From contig NC_087064.1 of assembly GCF_963678635.1 (NCBI RefSeq), positions 49,209,346 through 49,273,345 on the forward strand: 64,000 nucleotides of DNA. The letters run 5' to 3'. The notes beneath the pieces are model-generated. The model made no database searches. It saw only the letters and a list, made by a program, of their open reading frames with translations, and was not told the DNA's origin. The position numbers and the translations under genes are program-made. How positions within the stretch are numbered: the first letter of the stretch is position 1; each line of letters opens with the position of its first letter. Below are positions 58,201-64,000 of the stretch, in pieces. This DNA is from Symsagittifera roscoffensis (taxonomy: Eukaryota; Xenacoelomorpha; Acoela; Convolutidae).

Positions 58201-61200
58201 TTTATTTTGAGATATTTGTGACAACCTATTATGCTTGGAGATACTTTTGACAATCTATTGCTCTGGAAGACTTTTGACAAAATATTGTGCTTTGAGATAC
58301 TTTTGACAATCTATTTTTTAAGATACTTTTGACAATTTTTTGTGCTTTGAGATTCTTCTGAGTATTTAATGCTTGGAGGCAACTTTGACCATCTTCTGTG
58401 CTTTGAGGTACTTTTGACAGTCAATAGCTTGGAGATATTTTTGACATCCTAATGTGCTTTGAGATACTTTTGACAATCTTTTGTGGTCTGAGATACTTTT
58501 TACAATCTGTTGCTTTGAGATACGTCTGACAATATAGTGTGCTTTGAGATTTTTTAGACAATCGATTTGCTTTGAGATACTTTGGACAACCTCTTGTGCT
58601 TTGAGATTTTTTTTCACAATCTATTGTTCATTGAGATACTTTTGACAATCAATTGCCTTGAGTTACTTTTGACAACCTATTGCTTTGAAATACTTTTAAC
58701 AATATTTTGTGCTTTGAGATACTTTTGACTATCTTTTGCTTTGAGATATTTTTGACAATCTATTGTGCTTTGAAATGTTTTTGCCAATCTATTGCTTAAG
58801 ATACTTTTGACAATTTTTTGTGCTTTCAAATTCTTCTGACAATTTTTTGCTCTGAGGCAGTTTTGACCATCTACTGTGCTTTGAGATACTTTTGACAGTC
58901 AATAGCTTTGAGATATTTTTGACAATCTAATGTGCTTTGAGATACGTTTGACAATCAATTGCGGTTTGAGATACTTTAGACAATCTATTGCTTTGAGATA
59001 CGTCTGACAATATATCGTGCTTTGAGATTTTTTAGACAATCGATTTGCTTTGAGATACTTTGGACAACCTCTTGTGCTTTGAGATTTGTTTCACAATCTA
59101 TTGTGTTTTGAGATACTTTTGACAATCTTTTGCTTTGAGATACTTTTGACAATATATTGTGCTTTGAGATATTTTTGCCAATCTATTACTCAGAGATACT
59201 TTTGACAACCTTTTGTGCTTGGAGATAATTTTGACAAAATATTGCTCTGAATGATTTTTGACAACATATTGTGCTTTGAGATACTTTTGACAATCTATTG
59301 CTTTGAAATACTTTTGATAATTTTTTGTGCTTTGAGATTTTTCTGACAGTTTATTTCTTTGAGGCAATTTTGACCATATACTCTGCTTTGAGATACTTTT
59401 GACAGTCAATAGCTTTGAGATATTTTTGACAATCTATTGCGCTCTGAGATACTTTTGACAATCTATTGTGCTTTGAGATACTTTTGACAATCCATTGTGC
59501 TTTGAGATACTTTTGACAATCTATTGCTTTGAGATACTTTTGACAACCTATTATGCATGGAGATACTTTTGATAATCTATTGCTCTGGAAGACTTTTGAC
59601 AGTATATTGTGCTTTGAGATACTTTTGACAATCTATTTTTTAAGATACTTTTGACAATTTTTTGTGCTTTGAGATTCTTCTGACAATTTATTGCTTGGAG
59701 GCAATTTTGACCATTTATTGTGTTTTGAGATACTTTTGACAGTCAAAAGCTTGGAGATATTTTTGACAATCTAATGTGCTTTGAGATACTTTATTCAATC
59801 TATTGTGGTCTGAGATACTTTTGACAATCTATTTTTTAAGATACTTTTGACAATTTTGTGTGCTTTGAGATTTTTCTGACAGTTTATTTCTTTGAGGCAA
59901 TTTTGACCATATACTCTGCTTTGAGATACTTTTGACAGTCAATAGCTTTGAGATATTTTTGACAATCTATTGCGCTCTGAGATACTTTTGACAATCTATT
60001 GTGCTTTGAGATACTTTTGACAATCCATTGTGCTTTGAGATACTTTTGACAATCTATTGCTTTGAGATACTTTTGACAACCTATTATGCATGGAGATACT
60101 TTTGATAATCTATTGCTCTGGAAGACTTTTGACAGTATATTGTGCTTTGAGATACTTTTGACAATCTATTTTTTAAGATACTTTTGACAATTTTTTGTGC
60201 TTTGAGATTCTTCTGACAATTTATTGCTTGGAGGCAATTTTGACCATTTATTGTGTTTTGAGATACTTTTGACAGTCAAAAGCTTGGAGATATTTTTGAC
60301 AATCTAATGTGCTTTGAGATACTTTATTCAATCTATTGTGGTCTGAGATACTTTTGACAATCTATTTTTTAAGATACTTTTGACAATTTTGTGTGCTTTG
60401 AGATTTTTCTGACAGTTTATTTCTTTGAGGCAATTTTGACCATATACTCTGCTTTGAGATACTTTTGACAGTCAATAGCTTTGAGGTATTTTTGACAATC
60501 TATTGCGCTCTGAGATACTTTTGACAATCTATTGTGCTTTGAGATACTTTTGACAATCCATTGTGCTTTGAGATACTTTTGACAATCTATTGCTTTGAGA
60601 TACTTTTGACAACCTATTATGCATGGAGATACTTTTGATAATCTATTGCTCTGGAAGACTTTTGACAGTATATTGTGCTTTGAGATACTTTTGACAATCT
60701 ATTGCTTTGAAATACTTTTGATAATTTTTTGTGCTTTGAGATTTTTCTGACAGTTTATTTCTTTGAGGCAATTTTGACCATATACTCTGCTTTGAGATAC
60801 TTTTGACAGTCAATAGCTTTGAGATATTTTTGACAATCTATTGCGCTCTGAGATACTTTTGACAATCTATTGTGCTTTGAGATACTTTTGACAATCCATT
60901 GTGCTTTGAGATACTTTTGACAATCCATTGCTTTGAGATACTTTTGACAACCTATTATGCATGGAGATACTTTTGATAATCTATTGCTCTGGAAGACTTT
61001 TGACAGTATATTGTGCTTTGAGATACTTTTGACAATCTATTTTTTAAGATACTTTTGACAATTTTTTGTGCTTTGAGGTTCTTCTGACAATTTATTGCTT
61101 GGAGGCAATTTTGACCATTTATTGTGTTTTGAGATACTTTTGACAGTCAAAAGCTTGGAGATATTTTTGACAATCTAATGTGCTTTGAGATACTTTATTC

Positions 61201-64000
61201 AATCTATTGTGGTCTGAGATACTTTTGACAATCTATTTTTTAAGATACTTTTGACAATTTTGTGTGCTTTGAGATTCTTCTGACAATTTATTGCTTTGAG
61301 ATACGTCTGACAATATAGTGTGCTTTGAGATTTTTTAGACAATCGATTTGCTTTGAGATACTTTGGACAACCTCTTGTGCTTTGAGATAGCTTTGACAAT
61401 CTTTTATTTTGAGATATTTTTGACAATCTATTATGCTTGAAGATACTTTTGACAATCTCTTGCTCTGGAAGACTTTTGACATTATATTGTGCTTTGAGAT
61501 ACTTTTGACAATCTATTTTTTAAGATACTTTTGACAATTTTTTGTGCTTTGAGATTCTTCTGACAATTTATTGCTTTGAGGCAATTTTGAGCTTCTACTG
61601 TGCTTTGAGATACTTTCGATTGTCTAAAAAATCTCAAACCACACTGATTTGAGATACGTCAGACAATATAGTGTGCTTTGAGATTTTTTAGACAATCGAT
61701 TTGCTTTGAGATACTTTGGACAACCTCTTGTGCTTTGAGATTTTTTTTCACAATCTATTGTGCTTTGAGATACTTTTGACAATCTTTTGTGCTTTGAGAT
61801 AGCTTTGACAATCTTCTATTTTGAGATATTTTTGACAACCTATTATGCTTGGAGATACTTTTGACAATCTATTGCTCTGGAAGACTTTTGACATTATAGT
61901 GTGCTTTGAGATACTTTTGACAATCTATTTTTTAAGATACTTTTGACAATTTTTTGTGGTTTGAGATTCTTCTGACAATTTATTGCTTTGAGGCAATTTT
62001 GAGCTTCTACTGTGCTTTGAAATACTTTTTACAGTCAATAGCTTTGAGATATTTTTGACAATCTATTGTGTTTTGAGATACTTTTGACAATCTTTTGCTT
62101 TGAGATACTTTTGACAATATATTGTGCTTTGAGATATTTTTGCCAATCTATTGCTCAGAGATACTTTCGACAACCTATTGAGCTTGGAGATACTTTTGAC
62201 AATATATTCCTCTGGATGATTTTTGACAACATATTGCGCTTTGAGATAGTTTTGACAATCTATTGCTTTGAAATACTTTTGATAATTTTTTGTGCTTTGA
62301 GGTTTTTCTGACAATTTATTGCTTTGAGGCAATTTCGACCATATACTGTGCTTTGAGATACTTTTGACAGTCAATAGCTTTGAGATATTTTTGACAATCT
62401 ATTGCGCTTTGAGATACTTTTGACAATCTATTGTGCTTTGAGATACTTTTGACAATCCATTGTGCTTTGAGATACTTTTGACAATCTATTGCTTTGAGAT
62501 ACTTTTGACAATCTTTTGTGCTTTGAGATAGCTTTGACAATCTTTTATTTTGAGATATTTTTGACAACCTATTATGCTTGGAGATACTTTTGACAACCCA
62601 TTGCTCTAGAAGACTTTTGACATTATATTGTGCATTGAGATACTTTTGACAATTTTTTGTGCTTTGAGATTCTTCTGACAATTTATTGCTTTGAGGCAAT
62701 TTTGAGCTTCTACTGTGCTTTGAGATACTTTCGATTGTCTAAAAAATCTCAAACCACACTGATTTGAGATACGTCAGACAATATAGTGTGCTTTGAGATT
62801 TTTTAGACAATCGATTTGCTTTGAGATACTTTGGACAACCTCTTGTGCTTTGAGATTTTTTTTCACAATCTATTGTGCTTTGAGATACTTTTGACAATCT
62901 TTTGTGCTTTGAGATAGCTTTGACAATCTTCTATTTTGAGATATTTTTGACAACCTATTATGCTTGGAGATACTTTTGACAATCTATTGCTCTGGAAGAC
63001 TTTTGACATTATAGTGTGCTTTGAGATACTTTTGACAATCTATTTTTTAAGATACTTTTGACAATTTTTTGTGGTTTGAGATTCTTCTGACAATTTATTG
63101 CTTTGAGGCAATTTTGAGCTTCTACTGTGCTTTGAAATACTTTTTACAGTCAATAGCTTTGAGATATTTTTGACAATCTATTGTGTTTTGAGATACTTTT
63201 GACAATCTTTTGCTTTGAGATACTTTTGACAATATATTGTGCTTTGAGATATTTTTGCCAATCTATTGCTCAGAGATACTTTCGACAACCTATTGAGCTT
63301 GGAGATACTTTTGACAATATATTCCTCTGGATGATTTTTGACAACATATTGCGCTTTGAGATACTTTTGACAATCTATTGCTTTGAAATACTTTTGATAA
63401 TTTTTTGTGCTTTGAGGTTTTTCTGACAATTTATTGCTTTGAGGCAATTTCGACCATATACTGTGCTTTGAGATACTTTTGACAGTCAATAGCTTTGAGA
63501 TATTTTTGACAATCTATTGCGCTTTGAGATACTTTTGACAATCTATTGTGCTTTGAGATACTTTTGACAATCCATTGTGCTTTGAGATACTTTTGACAAT
63601 CTATTGCTTTGAGATACTTTTGACAATCTTTTGTGCTTTGAGATAGCTTTGACAATCTTTTATTTTGAGATATTTTTGACAACCTATTATGCTTGGAGAT
63701 ACTTTTGACAACCCATTGCTCTAGAAGACTTTTGACATTATATTGTGCATTGAGATACTTTTGACAATCTATTTTTTAAGATACTTTTGACAATTTTTTG
63801 TGCTTTGAGATTCTTCTTACAATTTATTGCTTGGAGGCAATTTTGACCATCTACTGTGTTTTGAGATACTTTTGACAGTCAATAGCTTGGAGATTTTTTT
63901 GACAATCTGATGTGTTTTGAGATACTTTTGACAATCTATTGTGGTCTGAGATACTTTTGACAATCTATTGCTTTGAGATACGTCTGACAATATAGTGTGC
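55284..64000 (+). repeat. 27/29-bp satellite filling the intron after exon 4
   Basis: More than 8.7 kb of tandem units built on TTTGAGATACTTTTGACAAT followed by CTATTGC or CTATTGTGC, giving 27- and 29-bp versions, starting about 28 nt after the exon 4 donor and running off the window. Divergence rises and higher-order structure appears rightwards: a block of about 533 bp repeated between 59335 and 60930, and a 1,115-bp block repeated at 61618 and 62733. Minus-strand open frames with DCQKYLKAI-type 9-residue repeats are translation of the 27-bp unit and are not genes. Confidence 0.97.

Noticed and set aside
56859-63682. Many minus-strand frames with DCQKYLKAI-type repeats
   Set aside because: The period equals the 27-bp satellite unit and frames break wherever the 29-bp unit occurs; repeat by-product.

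Overview
The window is AT-rich animal nuclear DNA. Its coding sequence is split by introns, the genes belong to animal families (a DEG/ENaC sodium channel and a SEC14-like CRAL-TRIO lipid-transfer protein), and the intergenic DNA is full of transposon debris, minisatellites and one assembly gap. No rRNA, bacterial operon or CRISPR array is visible. I cannot name the species. An invertebrate with moderately large introns fits best. Two of the introns I can place use GC-AG rather than GT-AG borders.

Layout. 1-1123: flanking non-coding DNA. 1124-13968: a roughly 12.8 kb element bounded by diverged long inverted repeats (about 1.8 and 2.0 kb). Between them lie two intact, divergently arranged small genes of unknown function (6364-6843 minus, 6932-7606 plus), three decayed minus-strand genes, a 36-bp minisatellite and scattered copies of a CCAAT-box dodecamer. 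I recognise none of its proteins. 13969-18951: non-coding DNA with degenerate repeats. 18952-35125 (minus): a DEG/ENaC channel gene with five supported exons, its introns loaded with a (GATA)n array containing a 200-N gap, hAT-like MITEs and fold-back repeats. 37103-43685: a complete, very recently inserted Ty3/gypsy LTR retrotransposon with nearly identical 211-bp LTRs, a CTAGG target duplication and intact Gag-PR-RT-RH and integrase frames. 44523 to beyond the right edge (plus): a SEC14-like gene, four exons visible. Its second intron contains a complete intronless 844-codon gene (48186-50720) on the same strand. The intron after its fourth exon begins a 27/29-bp satellite that fills 55284-64000 with higher-order repeats.

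The host genes do not form a visible pathway. The most unusual material is the inverted-repeat element with unrecognised genes at the left, the nested orphan gene, the retroelement whose reading frame breaks between RNase H and integrase, and the GC-AG introns in two neighbouring genes.
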